The position numbers were made by a program, and so were the translations under genes. DNA of 64,000 bases from Heliocidaris erythrogramma (taxonomy: Eukaryota; Echinodermata; Echinoidea; Camarodonta; Echinometridae): positions 47,347,813 to 47,411,812 of the forward strand of contig CM046855.1 in NCBI GenBank assembly GCA_025617745.1, read 5' to 3'. The notes beneath the pieces were generated by a model that did no database searches, had not been told where the DNA came from, and was given only the letters and a program-made list of their open reading frames with translations. Shown here piece after piece: positions 24,801-30,328 of this stretch. Numbering within the stretch: the stretch's first letter is position 1; every line of letters begins with the position of its first letter.

Positions 24801-25902
24801 TTTCACCAATGCTAAAGCCGCAATCAAAGCGGAAGCTGGAGGGAGCTTCACCATGTTAGATGGCAACATCTCAGGAGAATTTGTGTCATTGGTAAGCACA
24901 TTGCACTATATATTTAAAAGCGGACTAAAGGACTGGTCAGACCTGAACGATGGTGATAACAATAAGAATAACAATAAATTGTTCCCAAATTGATGATGAT
25001 AACGATAGCAATAGATCTTTCCCATATCGTTCCCCTGTTTATGTGGAAAATGCATTGGAAATCATTGTAGGGCCCACCTTAACAATTCATACTGATGAGT
25101 ATCCCTCAGTGATCAATGATGTTATTGTCTTGTTGGATTCACGTGGTGAGCAATATTTGTAGGATACACCTCAAAAAAAAATATTTGTCAGCTAATTTTT
25201 TCACTCATGTGATCAGGGGCCTGTTTCATAAAACTTGTTATCAATGACAAGTTGCAATAACAGTTATAAGCTACTGAAATCTTTGCATCTGATTGGCTGA
25301 GATCAAATTTGTCAGTAAAAATCACCAACAAGACACTTGATGAAACACCCCCCTGCTGAGCTATGCTGGCAGTATCCTTTGCGTTAGATTGACGGAACCC
25401 TAAGGATCTATGTTGCTAAATTGTTCAGGGGACTAAATTTTTTATTATCGTTATCATTACATTATGCATAAAGTTTGTTGTCATTGTTATTGTTCAGGGA
25501 TGACTAGCACTTTAATAAACATAGTGTAACTTTTTATCACTGATTGGGGCTCCAACTATCAACCTTTCCTTTCTGTACATAGAACTGTAAGTCTGTAACA
25601 AAAAGGAGTAGAAATCAATGATTTTAGCCATGAAAGGAAAAGGAAAATCACTTTTCATGAAGACAGTATTTTCTTGTAGTCATTTACTTATAGATTTATG
25701 ATAACTTTTGATGGGTATCATGTCAAAGATGTGATTTGGATCACCAATTTTAGCATTTATATTTGGCCGTCATATAATTTTGCATTATTTTGAGGTATGT
25801 TTGATGGATAAACTTGTTTTTTTAATAACATTTGTTATATTTCTTGACAGGAACCACATTCTAAGCTTGTCATGAAATGGAGATTTAAGACATGGGATGA
25901 AG
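733..25902 (+). CDS. AHSA1: AHSA1, activator of HSP90 ATPase (partial, eight exons)
   Basis: Aha1 is a cytosolic co-chaperone that binds HSP90 and stimulates its ATPase; it has an Aha1_N domain and a C-terminal START/Bet v1-like domain. Eight exons join in phase to about 264 residues. The first reads TERNASKWSKEKLTELF, matching the vertebrate stretch just after the NxNNWHW motif. Later come SNRKAKLIFFYEW (the conserved RKxK-containing strand), MPNLSDENG, EFSQGMILP, then the C-terminal domain with LQAFTNAKA, MLDGNISGEF and LVMKWRFKTW. Human AHSA1 is 338 aa, so roughly 35 N-terminal and 57 C-terminal residues are missing. The N-terminal exon lies left of the window; the end is not seen before the DIRS element and assembly gap, nor in the 32 kb beyond. 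An intronless otopetrin-like gene sits in the first visible intron. Family assignment is secure; exon ends rest on GT/AG sites and phase. Confidence 0.93.
1599..2573. mobile_element. Nonautonomous inverted-repeat DNA transposon, TTA target duplication
   Basis: The ends are near-perfect inverted repeats of about 50 bp. The left begins TGCACCTATCAATTGTAAG and the right, read in reverse, begins TGCACTTATCAATTGTAAG. Each end is flanked by TTA (1596-1598 and 2574-2576), a 3-bp duplication typical of the PIF/Harbinger superfamily. The motif GGTGCGTCA (or its reverse) occurs at 1642, 1731, 1759, 2378, 2412, 2480 and 2522, clustered toward both ends. No transposase is visible; open frames at 1752-2139 show no known motif. 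Superfamily is inferred from the TSD only. Confidence 0.75.
2577..3879. other. AHSA1 intron, no recognised feature
   Basis: Unique-looking intron sequence. No exon with conserved protein similarity and no inverted-repeat element noticed. Short open frames here have no recognisable content. Confidence 0.4.
3880..5400. repeat. Degenerate large-unit tandem repeat
   Basis: The same blocks recur several times in the same order. CCATGGTAAC is at 4268, 4728 and 5366; GGGTCCTAGCTAA at 4336, 4797 and 5078; and variants of gtttctatagcaacaaccatg followed by a ttttgacatgac block near 3890, 4450, 4605, 4910 and 5190. Spacing varies (about 280-640 bp), so units have diverged and lost segments. No coding content recognised. 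Confidence 0.6.
5576..5731. mobile_element. Foldback MITE (long hairpin)
   Basis: Arms 5576-5640 and 5670-5731 are inverted copies: TAATCCATGGTTGTGAGT at the left pairs with ACTCCCAACCATGTATTA at the right, and GGTTTTTATCGTGGTGT pairs with ACACCACGATAAAAACC. The loop is about 29 bp. No coding capacity. Confidence 0.75.
5958..7020 (-). pseudogene. Non-LTR retrotransposon reverse transcriptase remnant, split by a MITE
   Basis: Reverse-strand frames resemble the C-terminal part of CR1/L2/Jockey-type reverse transcriptases. Near 7003-6660 the thumb segment reads ETKFLGVYIDSRLLWKSHI then YKVSKGVGIFYRLASYLS, with the preceding WF...LS.NP..NYTIF signature in another frame, indicating a frameshift. 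After the MITE at 6372-6654 the reading continues at 6203-5958 with the ILLLWNELPDESVCSLSKQS FAHKL terminal signature (family LWNxLPxxI...FKxxLK). The catalytic YxDD region is not seen. Dead 3' fragment. Confidence 0.65.
6372..6654 (+). mobile_element. TTAA-flanked MITE, copy 1
   Basis: Terminal inverted repeats AGGGATAC/GTATCCCT directly flanked by TTAA on both sides, the target site of piggyBac-type elements. The interior is shared with copies at 15438-15744 and 54140-54437, including gccgcgagggggcaccgtga, a GAGCTCGAGCTC core and tttgtgtacgagtgaat. Inserted into the reverse-strand non-LTR remnant. No transposase. Confidence 0.8.
7021..8135. other. AHSA1 intron, no recognised gene
   Basis: AT-rich intron. 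The stretch 7640-7720 contains a gcgagcaaagcgagcaagc mini-repeat. The frames at 7156-7401 and 7872-8220 lack recognisable domains. Confidence 0.4.
8136..8250 (-). mobile_element. GTTTCATCAAGC foldback MITE, diverged copy
   Basis: Contains, in reverse orientation, the family core: ttgctctcagccaatcagat, atttcagtagcttataac and the terminal gggcgtttcatgaaaggact. Same family as copies near 20120, 25214, 45080, 61983 and 62470. One terminus is eroded. Confidence 0.6.
8275..8299. repeat. Poly-G tract (25 G)
   Basis: Uninterrupted run of 25 G. Likely length-variable and a potential G-quadruplex; also a common site of assembly error. Confidence 0.9.
8522..8716 (+). mobile_element. 7SL RNA/Alu-like SINE with (AC)n tail
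   Basis: Positions 8541-8566 read tggcgtgcgcctgtaatcca followed by gctac, nearly identical to the internal 5' domain of SRP 7SL RNA and Alu (GTGGCGCGTGCCTGTAGTCC then CAGCTAC), which includes the pol III A-box-like region. About 40 bp on, GGTTCGAGACTG fits a pol III B box. The 3' part (cacgtctttcggatggtgac and onward) resembles a generic SINE body and ends in (AC)n at 8699-8716. It is too short and diverged to be the functional SRP RNA gene. Either a 7SL-derived SINE or a SINE that converged on this segment. Confidence 0.5.
8717..9613. other. AHSA1 intron, no recognised gene
   Basis: A C-rich low-complexity stretch lies at 8827-8850. The rest is AT-rich intron. Frames at 9210-9523 show no known domain. 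Confidence 0.4.
9614..9876 (+). pseudogene. 3' end of a CR1/L2-type non-LTR retrotransposon
   Basis: Plus-strand frame gives ETIWSAAPRLWNGIPEAVKY then CETVTDLKRKLKTHL, the conserved C-terminal signature of CR1/L2 reverse transcriptases (AAPRLWNxLPxxIR...FKxxLKTHLF). It is followed by the typical 3' tail tattatgattgtaagcacct tgaacaccc. Heavily 5' truncated; no RT core. Confidence 0.7.
9838..10313 (+). repeat. Direct repeat, left copy, flanking the otopetrin-like gene
   Basis: Near-identical to 13877-14392 in the same orientation. Both begin in a non-LTR tail (ccttgaacaccctttttagt / ccttgagcaccctttttagt) and run through aaatacccagggatgaaaat, a polyadenine-rich block, and end at tgttttgaataattttttt. 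The right copy has an extra block of about 55 bp (13917-13974). Confidence 0.85.
10314..10519 (+). other. Upstream region of the otopetrin-like gene, possible splice acceptor
   Basis: The open frame of the gene extends upstream of its first ATG to a stop at 10394 with no other ATG. A pyrimidine tract plus AG, aactttttacag, ends at 10510, nine bases before the ATG at 10520. A noncoding 5' exon may therefore lie upstream. No TATA element stands out. Confidence 0.35.
10520..12442 (+). CDS. Otopetrin-like multipass membrane protein (putative proton channel), intronless
   Basis: Single open frame of 640 codons from ATG 10520 (gcaATGG, good context) to TGA 12440-12442. Hydropathy by eye gives about 12 membrane segments: two at residues 17-78, a Ser/Asn/Pro-rich loop at about 100-185, a block of about four between 190 and 360, and a second half from about 425 to the end. 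Otopetrins have 12 helices in two halves. The C-terminus (TM, then YGNVGKVIGRSVEPIISLYG, then LHAAMVAYE) resembles their last helix (P-L-x-I-F-Y-R-F-H-S). The segments ALFQCYIVWTMTYFLLIIQR and WVLICLIYTVLANACNWLI also fit. Otopetrins carry protons into cells. It lies in an AHSA1 intron on the same strand. Divergent; another multipass family cannot be excluded. Confidence 0.55.
   Translation: METSIYREPVTIPNIYYNSILVLCFLTCAGLSCAVLQSLPSSCHDDDCRKHGDLMYAVIKLVLSSVLIILAVFVGWLIKNKANFHRLQEAFWPMQCRHCAQVVGLESAHNVNVNSNQRSLSRRWSLPTNVEIFKGSITAKQLPVLRVNNSSSVSPEPDGNAPMTAANSHEQGTTTTSGARRLFFYKPPHKSLLLLFTIFGSVTLVETPLQIFGLLLCLGNSGESVSTNITVVAQAIFDLSYIIAFLVCLLFFNIYYDAVMIVKSKFSIGIGIYLALSITIAALKIGYPIITDIEQVYDPLKDACDIKISLKQFLIKQDERVVAVHAEVAIIAVGILWNIWLSIVPQCCLDTSIPSAFDYFDTIHRRPLHERLSHALKNVYLKIKLAWRTRPDTDRYLLQSVTSRQRLPSLRTILILAIILSVIYFSLHTYISSRDWLDSENTKVYIDWALRMAFYIPFIGLYHFHYFISGRSRIIPLNTTITISNTFRLLQSHDIVLLLSAGGIFMLNIFRFVAGCGMLMRSASMTQDEIALASFSIVYALFQCYIVWTMTYFLLIIQRRKITSAAEMKWVLICLIYTVLANACNWLIGLVYVSSWIELKLFYGNVGKVIGRSVEPIISLYGLHAAMVAYETYRDIKKNI
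12532..12537 (+). terminator. Polyadenylation signal AATAAA for the otopetrin-like gene
   Basis: Canonical AATAAA 90 bases after the stop codon, in an AT-rich 3' region. Spacing fits a short 3' UTR. No genomic poly-A tail follows, so there is no direct mark of a recent retrocopy. Confidence 0.55.
12538..13150. other. AT-rich region downstream of the otopetrin-like gene
   Basis: No gene recognised. A short mixed microsatellite, gcgcacacacacatagagag, lies near 13043. Confidence 0.4.
13330..13876 (+). mobile_element. Possible truncated 5' leader of a DIRS-like element
   Basis: The block gccgccatgttcttcctctt followed by cttttctcgcccgtcagaga (about 13387-13426) resembles the leader of the DIRS element at 26240-26285 (acggccatcttcctctttct, then tgctcgcccccgacgagata). 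It runs into a pyrimidine tract plus ttatttcag and an ATG at 13821 opening a Ser/Pro-rich frame (MSKSPPHTASASPVGTCLA), as in DIRS ORF1, cut off at 13876 by the right direct repeat. A ctcgctcgctcgctcgctcc run precedes it. Resemblance is moderate. Confidence 0.4.
13877..14392 (+). repeat. Direct repeat, right copy, flanking the otopetrin-like gene
   Basis: Second copy of the repeat at 9838-10313 in the same orientation. It carries about 55 bp absent from the left copy and ends in a T-rich, cattatttgcttt-repeating tract (14392-14450). The two copies bracket a 4 kb unit that contains the otopetrin-like gene. Confidence 0.85.
14393..15340. other. AHSA1 intron, no recognised gene
   Basis: A frame at 14742-15140 (132 codons, opening with a Lys/Glu/Arg-rich stretch) has no recognisable domain and no downstream splice partner I can support. 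Otherwise AT-rich intron. Confidence 0.35.
15341..15382. repeat. Short near-perfect palindrome
   Basis: actgtccctattcaccccaa then cgttggggtgaatatggaca gt: both halves pair around the centre CCAACGTTGG with one C/T mismatch. It could form a 20-bp-stem hairpin; origin unknown. Confidence 0.8.
15438..15744 (+). mobile_element. TTAA-flanked MITE, copy 2
   Basis: TTAA and TIR AGGGATAC/GTATCCCT at both ends, same orientation and interior as copy 1 (6372-6654). Slightly longer owing to an acatgtacatgtac insertion near 15562. Confidence 0.8.
16615..18133. mobile_element. Nested inverted-repeat DNA element
   Basis: Exact 14-bp terminal inverted repeats: TTAGGTGGTCTGTC at the left and GACAGACCACCTAA at the right. 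The right end is itself a small palindrome (aggtggtctgtcgactacga then cagaccacct). It sits inside the second tandem unit of the surrounding element, whose sequence resumes afterwards. Contains a gat/gatga microsatellite (16775-16880), a tRNA-like relic (17096-17165) and an aataaataaataa tract (18050-18080). No transposase seen. Confidence 0.7.
17096..17165 (-). pseudogene. tRNA-Gly(CCC)-like relic
   Basis: On the reverse strand: tattggtcaaagcacttgcc, then tcccattccggtgacccagg, then ttcgatcccctgtgggtcca. This matches the body of tRNA-Gly with anticodon CCC (…GCCTCCCA…) and a good B box (GGTTCGATCCC). The 5' acceptor strand does not pair with the 3' end, so it is probably a pseudogene or SINE head. 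Confidence 0.55.
18803..19793. mobile_element. Inverted-repeat element containing five tandem ~170-bp units
   Basis: The left end tatgcctccgcc pairs with ggcggaggcata at 19782-19793. Inside, (gtcc)n leads into five tandem units starting at 18881, 19057, 19227, 19398 and 19568 (spacing 176, 170, 171, 170; last unit ends near 19735). Each contains cgttaccgcgatatctcaag, gaacttcaaacttggtac, gattagattttggggtaa and gtaggtcaaaggtcagaggt. A familiar noncoding repeat type of marine invertebrates. Confidence 0.75.
20120..20207 (+). mobile_element. GTTTCATCAAGC foldback MITE, half copy
   Basis: Only the right half remains: gctactgaagtccttgcatc then tgactggctgagagcaaatt, ending cttgacgaaacgccccccag, 109 bp upstream of an AHSA1 exon. 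Confidence 0.65.
20316..20426 (+). CDS. AHSA1: AHSA1 exon (N-terminal domain, RKxK strand)
   Basis: Acceptor gtttacag and donor gtgagt. It encodes GQCELYEVKEITGEASASNR followed by KAKLIFFYEWNVKLKWK. The RKAK stretch corresponds to the conserved RKGK motif of Aha1 that contacts the HSP90 middle domain. Phase 1 at both ends (111 nt). Preceded by a 19.5 kb intron full of repeats and one nested gene. Confidence 0.95.
20744..20919 (+). mobile_element. MITE with TGGGGTGTTGCAAGAAAGTT ends, copy 1
   Basis: Perfect outer inverted repeat TGGGGTGTTGCAAGAAAGTTG/reverse, flanked by TA on each side (TTA before, TAA after), the Tc1/mariner-type target. The interior ggttcagggtctgcccattc is shared with the opposite-orientation copy at 53000-53171. 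Lies in an AHSA1 intron. Confidence 0.8.
21299..21384 (+). CDS. AHSA1: AHSA1 exon (PNLSDEN segment)
   Basis: Acceptor ttgctag, donor gtgagt. It encodes TLKDCTTELEGTVTMPNLSD then ENGVHDVD. IPNLSDEN is a hallmark of the Aha1_N domain. 86 nt, entering in phase 1 and leaving in phase 0. Confidence 0.95.
21818..22122. mobile_element. Probable MITE with TTAACCCTTT ends
   Basis: The left end ttaaccctttcaggacag and right end tgtctccaaagggttaa are inverted repeats of about 10 exact bp plus weaker extension. The whole unit fits between two AHSA1 exons. No coding content. Confidence 0.45.
22147..22267 (+). CDS. AHSA1: AHSA1 exon (end of Aha1_N domain)
   Basis: Acceptor ttccacacag, donor gtattg. It encodes IEISTNKATPESNTLREVMK then SKGIPAIRQKIGEYTQALTQ, corresponding to the helix in which human AHSA1 has LVALMKEEGVKLLREAMGIY. 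121 nt, phase 0 in and phase 1 out. Confidence 0.93.
22526..22829. mobile_element. Probable MITE with TTA(A/G)CC(T/C)TTTAG ends
   Basis: The left ttaaccttttagtcactgag pairs imperfectly with ttcattgctaaagggctaa on the right. The right part contains a duplicated gtcccgggcggtt block separated by about 33 bp. Similar in style to 21818-22122. Confidence 0.4.
22976..23061 (+). CDS. AHSA1: AHSA1 exon (FSQGMILP and start of linker)
   Basis: Acceptor ataccatag, donor gtgagt. It encodes EFSQGMILPSKAQDGCPLNS followed by SDAKKASLP. EF(T/S)QGMILP is the conserved end of the N-terminal domain; the rest is the variable linker. Phase 1 to phase 0. Confidence 0.93.
23112..23649. mobile_element. Foldback element with ~100-bp inverted arms in an AHSA1 intron
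   Basis: The left arm (tttgaagggcaatccaacct … ggtgaaagtttgaaagaaat cggacaaggaataagaaagt) is the inverse of the right arm ending at 23649 (actttcttattgcttgtccg … aaggttggatttccctt). The spacer is about 300 bp. It nearly fills the 711-bp intron. Confidence 0.65.
23773..23928 (+). CDS. AHSA1: AHSA1 exon (linker and start of C-terminal domain)
   Basis: Acceptor ctttttacag, donor gtacgt. It encodes a Pro/Lys linker (DPAPAKKPENGVG) and then GVKIDTCKLEMTHEFKCESP MLYMAFTDVD, the first strand and helix of the START-like C-terminal domain. 156 nt, phase 0 at both ends. Confidence 0.94.
24056..24328 (-). mobile_element. tRNA-Lys(CTT)-headed SINE
   Basis: Reverse strand begins with a tRNA-like head: gtggtatagtggttcattca, cttgactcttaatcaaaagg and ttgagggttcgaatccc. 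The anticodon-loop sequence CTCTTAAT matches tRNA-Lys(CTT) and GGTTCGAATCC is a B box. The body contains tcctttggcaagacattaat and ccactctccacccaggtg, and it ends in an (ATT)n tail at 24056-24074. Related fragments at 49771 and 53670. Confidence 0.7.
24692..24705. repeat. Poly-C tract
   Basis: A run of C's in the intron just upstream of the C-terminal-domain exon of AHSA1. Confidence 0.8.
24790..24891 (+). CDS. AHSA1: AHSA1 exon (C-terminal domain core)
   Basis: Acceptor tgcttttag, donor gtaagc. It encodes RLQAFTNAKAAIKAEAGGSF TMLDGNISGEFVSL, matching human QAFTHAPATLEADRGGKFHM then VDGNVSGEF. 34 whole codons, phase 0 at both ends. Confidence 0.95.
25214..25355 (+). mobile_element. GTTTCATCAAGC foldback MITE
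   Basis: Outer inverted ends caggggcctgtttcataaaa and gatgaaacacccccctg. Core gctactgaaatctttgcatc then tgattggctgagatcaaatt. Lies in the AHSA1 intron before the last visible exon. Confidence 0.75.
25851..25902 (+). CDS. AHSA1: AHSA1 exon (last exon seen)
   Basis: Acceptor ttcttgacag, donor gtaaga. It encodes EPHSKLVMKWRFKTWDEG, matching human EKHIVMKWRFKSWPEGH. It ends in phase 1, so a downstream exon beginning in the Gly codon and encoding the final ~57 residues is required. None was recognised before the DIRS element, the gap or the right end of the window. Confidence 0.95.
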
Positions 25903-26082
25903 GTAAGAAACATCAACATTAAAATTCCTAGATACCTTAACCTGAAAATATTGATCCTTTTCTATAATTTTGGTAGAGAAATACTTATGTTTCTTCATGA
26001 AACAGAATCTAGGACATACAATTTTGAAGGTTCAATGTTCACAAAGGTTTCAAACCTTTCAAAAGAAGAAGATAAATTGCAA

Positions 26083-26125
26083 ACAAATCTACTGCAATAA
26101 ATCATATATACCTACCTATTATGCC
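26083..26125 (+). repeat. Left inverted terminal repeat of DIRS-like element
   Basis: Reads acaaatctactgcaataaat, catatatacctacctattat, gcc; inverse of 31784-31826 with a single c/t difference near its outer end. Confidence 0.85.
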
Positions 26126-26682
26126 TGTAGTCTTGACTACGGGACCCCTTCGAGAATTTAACACACATGAGTCACAATATTGTGCGCACCCCCCGTAATC
26201 CTATTGTCCCCTTCGCCACTCACGCGCGTCAACACGCTACGGCCATCTTCCTCTTTCTTGCTCGCCCCCGACGAGATAGGACGTATAGTCACAGCGCTCC
26301 TGAAATCAGGTCGTATAGTATCTTTTAGGTGCGCTTTTTCACATAGTTAAAGCACTTTTAGGTATTTATATTCGTTTAGATTATAGTACTTTGTGTTTTA
26401 GTAGTCACTCTTGCCGATTGCGAGGATTTTTTTTTTTTGATTCCCTTTCTTGGCACTTATTTTTCTCTTTCACGGTCAGCCCCACGTAGATATTTCTGTG
26501 TTTGCGGGTGTTTCCGTTTGTCACCGAGCCTTTGGGTTCGGTGTTCGTTCTTACGGTTTTTAGGCTGTGAAAATTTCTTTAGTGCGTATCTCCCAAATAA
26601 ACTTTAGTTTTATTTACTGCATTCAGTTGAAGTATTTCTTATTTTGAAAAGTATACTTTATTGTCTGTTTTATTGCAGTGGT
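26126..26682 (+). promoter_or_regulatory. DIRS-like element leader with YY1-like/pyrimidine initiator motif
   Basis: Noncoding leader upstream of ORF1. acggccatcttcctctttct at about 26239 combines a YY1-type GCCATCTT core with a TCT-type pyrimidine initiator; a similar block occurs in the fragment near 13387. A ttttattgcag acceptor-like site directly precedes the ORF1 ATG at 26683. Promoter role is inferred. Confidence 0.35.
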
Positions 26683-28860
26683 ATGAATTCGGAAGAAGAA
26701 GCAGCTGGGTCAAGGAGACCTGCTTCTTCCGAAGAGTTGTCTAGCAAGACGACTCGGCCTTCCAGAACTCCCCCGAGTACTGCGGTACGCGGGGGAGGGA
26801 GGAGGGCTAAAGGTAAGTTGCCTAGTGGTGTTCCCTTGCAGAGTTTGCCAGTCTCGGAGCTTGCGGCTTCGGGACGGGTGGCGTTAACTGAATCGGGATT
26901 GTCAACTCCGAAGCCCGTGGTTTCGGGGTGGGTGGCGTCAGATTCTAGTGGTTTGGATATCTCGAATCCAATCCCCCGGTCGCTGAGACCAGAGGGGGGG
27001 GGCTGTTGTTTCCGTACGGTAGCGTTCACTCGCTCTGATCCGTTAGGGGAGACGCGCCCCACTACTGCAGGGCAGCCCACGGGCTTAGTCCATGTTGGTC
27101 TGGGTTCTCAAACCCTAGCCCCGGCAAACGCCATATGGGGGAACGAGTACTTCTGGGCTGTCTCAGGTGCCAGCTGATGGGAATGCTCGAGCTAACAATT
27201 ATGGACGCTCTTCGGAGCAACAGGTGTTTTCACCTGAGTGCGTGACTACTTGTGCTCCCCTATTGCTGCTTTTGAGCAGTCCAATAGCGGGTTCACACGC
27301 CTTTAGTAGTCATCGGGCACATACCGAGTCATCTCGGTCTGCCCACGCACTGGGAGCTTTTAGCTCCCAACCCATGGCTACTGCATCTTCTTGCTTAGCC
27401 AATATGGGTGATTTGGGCGATTCTCTAGGCTTACGCCATGAGCGCTCCAATCCCTTTTTGGGAAGTGAACGTCCCTCCGCGGAGGGATCGGTTCGTGTTT
27501 CCGAAGTGGCTTCGGAGATCCGAACGAATCCGATTAAGCGTTCTAACAAAAGGGTTTCGGCTACGACTCTTGTCGAGCCAGCCAAGAAAAAGGCCAAGAA
27601 GAAGGCAAAAAGTGGCAAGGCTTTGTCGGCCTCTTGCCCGTCTGGCCTGGCTAACCCAGCTAGCTCCTCTCAAGCTGACATGTTCAGCATGATGCGGGCT
27701 TTTGCTCAGAATCAGGGTTGGTCCTTTGTACCGGCTACTTCAACCCTGACTTCTGTCCCTATTCAGGGGTCTGACTTTGAGACTAATCAGCCTTTTGTGT
27801 TGGATTCGTCTTTGTCTGAGTCGGTTTCGCATGTGCCTCCTATTCCCGCGGCCCTTGGGGCGCCGCTGGGAGAGGAGACTTTCGTTGAACCATGTGGGGC
27901 TCTGCCTGCTGAGGCCTTTGTTAGCGTTCCTTTGTCTCTTTCCACTCGGGTGGAACCAGATTTGGAGGTGGCCTCTCAAGCTTCGTTTTTGAATCGCTTG
28001 GGCAGGCGGAGTCTCAATCGCTCGCCCTCTGTGGGGTGGAAGCGATTGTTTTGTTATCCAGATATCTCTCTGAATTTTAGTCAACCCGCGCGCAGGGTTC
28101 GACTTCGCGTTGACGCCTTGGCGTCCGGCCCATGGCTGTTGCATCTCCTTGCTCGGCCGATATGGGTAATTGGTGCGCGTCTTTGGGTTCAATACCCTCA
28201 GCGCACTTCTCCCATAAAGGGAGGTGAGCGTCCCTCAGCGGAGGGTTCGGTTCGTGTTCCCGAAGGGCTTCGGGGATCCGAACGAAACCGAATAAACGCT
28301 CTGAAAAGCGGGTTTCGACTTAGGCTCTTTTTGGGCCAATCAGAAGCCTAGGGAAGGGGCTAAAAGAGGCAAGGCTTTGCCTGCCTCTTGCCCATCGGGT
28401 TTAGCTAACCCTCCGGTCTCTCAAGCTGAGATGTTCAGTGTGAGATGGGCTTTGCCCAGACTCAGGGTTGGTCCCTTGTACCAGGATTCACTTCCCCTGC
28501 TCTTGTCCCTTTTTTGGGTCGGACATCGAGACTAATTAGCCTTTTATGGTTTATTCTTCTTTGTCTGTGATGGGATCACATGCGCCTCCTAGTCTCGCAG
28601 CCTCGGGGCTCCGTCGGGTGAGGAGGCTTATGGCGGTTCATGCGTGAATCCGACCGTTTCGGCCTTTGTTCGTGATTCTTTGTCACGATCATTTCAGGCG
28701 GATCCAGTTTTGGAAGTGGCCTCTCAAGCTTCGGTTTCCGAATCGCTGGGGCAGGCAGAGCCTTAGTTGCTCTCCCTTTGTGGGGTAGAAGCGATTGCTT
28801 TGTTCTAAACTTTCCCTGACTTTTAGTCAACCCGCGCACAGGGTTCGACTTTGCTTGGGT
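26683..28860 (+). pseudogene. DIRS-like ORF1 (gag-like), frameshifted, with internal duplication
   Basis: Starts MNSEEEAAGSRRPASSEELS; Ser/Pro/Gly-rich with a basic patch (PAKKKAKKKAKSGKA). The first frame closes at 27177 and the reading continues in another frame from about 27170 to 28351. A block of about 750 bp is tandemly duplicated: 27371-28107 recurs, much decayed, at 28129-28857 (paired landmarks: ccatggctactgcatcttct / ccatggctgttgcatctcct; agtcaacccgcgcgcagggt / agtcaacccgcgcacagggt). No enzyme motif; assigned by position and composition. Confidence 0.65.
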
Positions 28861-29059
28861 TCAGGCAGCGGGATTCCTCCGAGCGTTTTTCTCTTGCGGA
28901 GGATTTCTAGCTGGATTTTGGACGCATTGAAGCGGTGCTTCTTTTGAGCGTCATGTTTGGTTGGTGGCTGTCTTCGTTCCTTTCTCCCCGCTTGGGAGGC
29001 CATCTCCGGGGACGCTTTTGTTCTCTTTGACGGACGAGACGGATTCTTCATAGATCTGT

Positions 29060-29830
29060 CCGCCCCGCTCCCCGGAGGTGCTATAGGAACTCGGTCACCT
29101 CACAGGCTGTCTTTTTCCCTTTCTCCGACTTTTGTTATTCCCAAGCGCTCGGGAAAACTTCAGTACATTTCGGATGGAGACTCTCGCCTCCATTCTCCTG
29201 TTGATCAAGAGGAAGGACTACGCGGTCTTGATAGTTTTCGAAGATGCGTATTTCCTCTTTCCCATTCATCGCGCATCTCGCGATCTTCTGGGGTTCTCCT
29301 TCCTCTCGGAGACTTATCGTTTTCGTGCTCTTCCCTTCGGGCTGCGCCTGGCCCCTCGGGTTTTTACTCAAGTTGTAGCGGTGCTAGCGGCCTCTCTGAG
29401 GCGTCGCGGCCTGCGGTTGTTTTGTTACCTGGACAATTGGCTTCTCCTTGCGGAGTCGCGCGATCGTTTGTTGGACGAGACTCGTTTGCTCGTCTCTCTT
29501 ACTCAAGACTTAGGTTTCCTAATAAATTGGGAAAAGTCAGAGTTAGTTCCCACTCGCAGCCCAGTTTTTCTGGGGGCGGTGTTAGACATAAGGAATCAGT
29601 TGGCTCGGCCCAGTCGAGACAGGATTCTCACCATTGTCTCTGCGGCTCGCAAGTTCTTGCTGGCCAGAAGAGTCTCGGCCAGACAGTGGCTTCAGTTTCT
29701 AGGTTATCTAGCCAGTCTAGTCGATGTTTTAGAGGACTGCCGGCTCCTCATGAGACCCTTTCAGAGACATCTCCTCAGGTTCTTCAAGCGGGAAAAGACT
29801 CTCTTTTGGTCTGGATTCCAGTACCAGTAA
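29060..29830 (+). pseudogene. DIRS-like reverse transcriptase, catalytically dead
   Basis: Begins in one frame with LSPTFVIPKRSGK, shifts near 29150, then reads FRMETLASILLLIKRKDYAV, EDAYFLFPIH, YRFRALPFGLRLAPRVFTQV and YLDNWLLLAE. In DIRS RTs motif A is IDLKDAYF; here the catalytic Asp is Val (gtt at 29234-29236). The YLDD box is YLDN (aat at 29435-29437). Stop at 29828-29830. Two of the three catalytic aspartates are gone, so it cannot be active. Confidence 0.85.
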
Positions 29831-29879
29831 GGATCAAGTCTCTTCTCTCTTGTTGGACGAGCGAGGTGTTTCTCGCGCG

Positions 29880-30328
29880 AGGCAGGTCCTTCTCTGCCCC
29901 TCTTCCGTCGATATCGGTTTCGACGGATGCCTCGGTTGGGGTGGGGAGGACACTGCAACGGCAGCACGGTTGCGGGGGATTGGTCTCATCTTGGGACTCT
30001 TCCTCATATCAATGTCCTGGAGTTTATGGCAGTTCTGTTGACCTTGCTCCATTTCAGAAGTCGACTTCTCGGTCGTTCGGTTCTGATTCTCACGGACAAT
30101 GTTACTGTGGCGGCATATATCAATCGGCAGGGAGGCACTCGTTCGGTTGCCCTGAATGCCCTAGCAGCTCAGCTGTGGAGGTGGTGTCGTCGCATGGCAA
30201 TCACACCCGTGGCCTCTTTCATCCCCGGTCGGGAAAACCTCATTGCGGATTTTCTGTCTCGGGGCAGGTATCTTCCATCGGAATGGACGCTCCATCGGAG
30301 GTATTTTGCCGCATTCGCAGTTGCCTAG
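29880..30328 (+). pseudogene. DIRS-like RNase H domain
   Basis: Motifs in order: STDAS at about 29920 in one frame, then after a small shift LGWGGH, HINVLEFMAVLLTL (active-site Glu), ILTDNVTVAAYINRQGGTRS (active-site Asp) and GRENLIADFLSRG (final Asp). Catalytic residues look intact but are split by the frameshift between STDAS and LGWGG. Confidence 0.8.
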
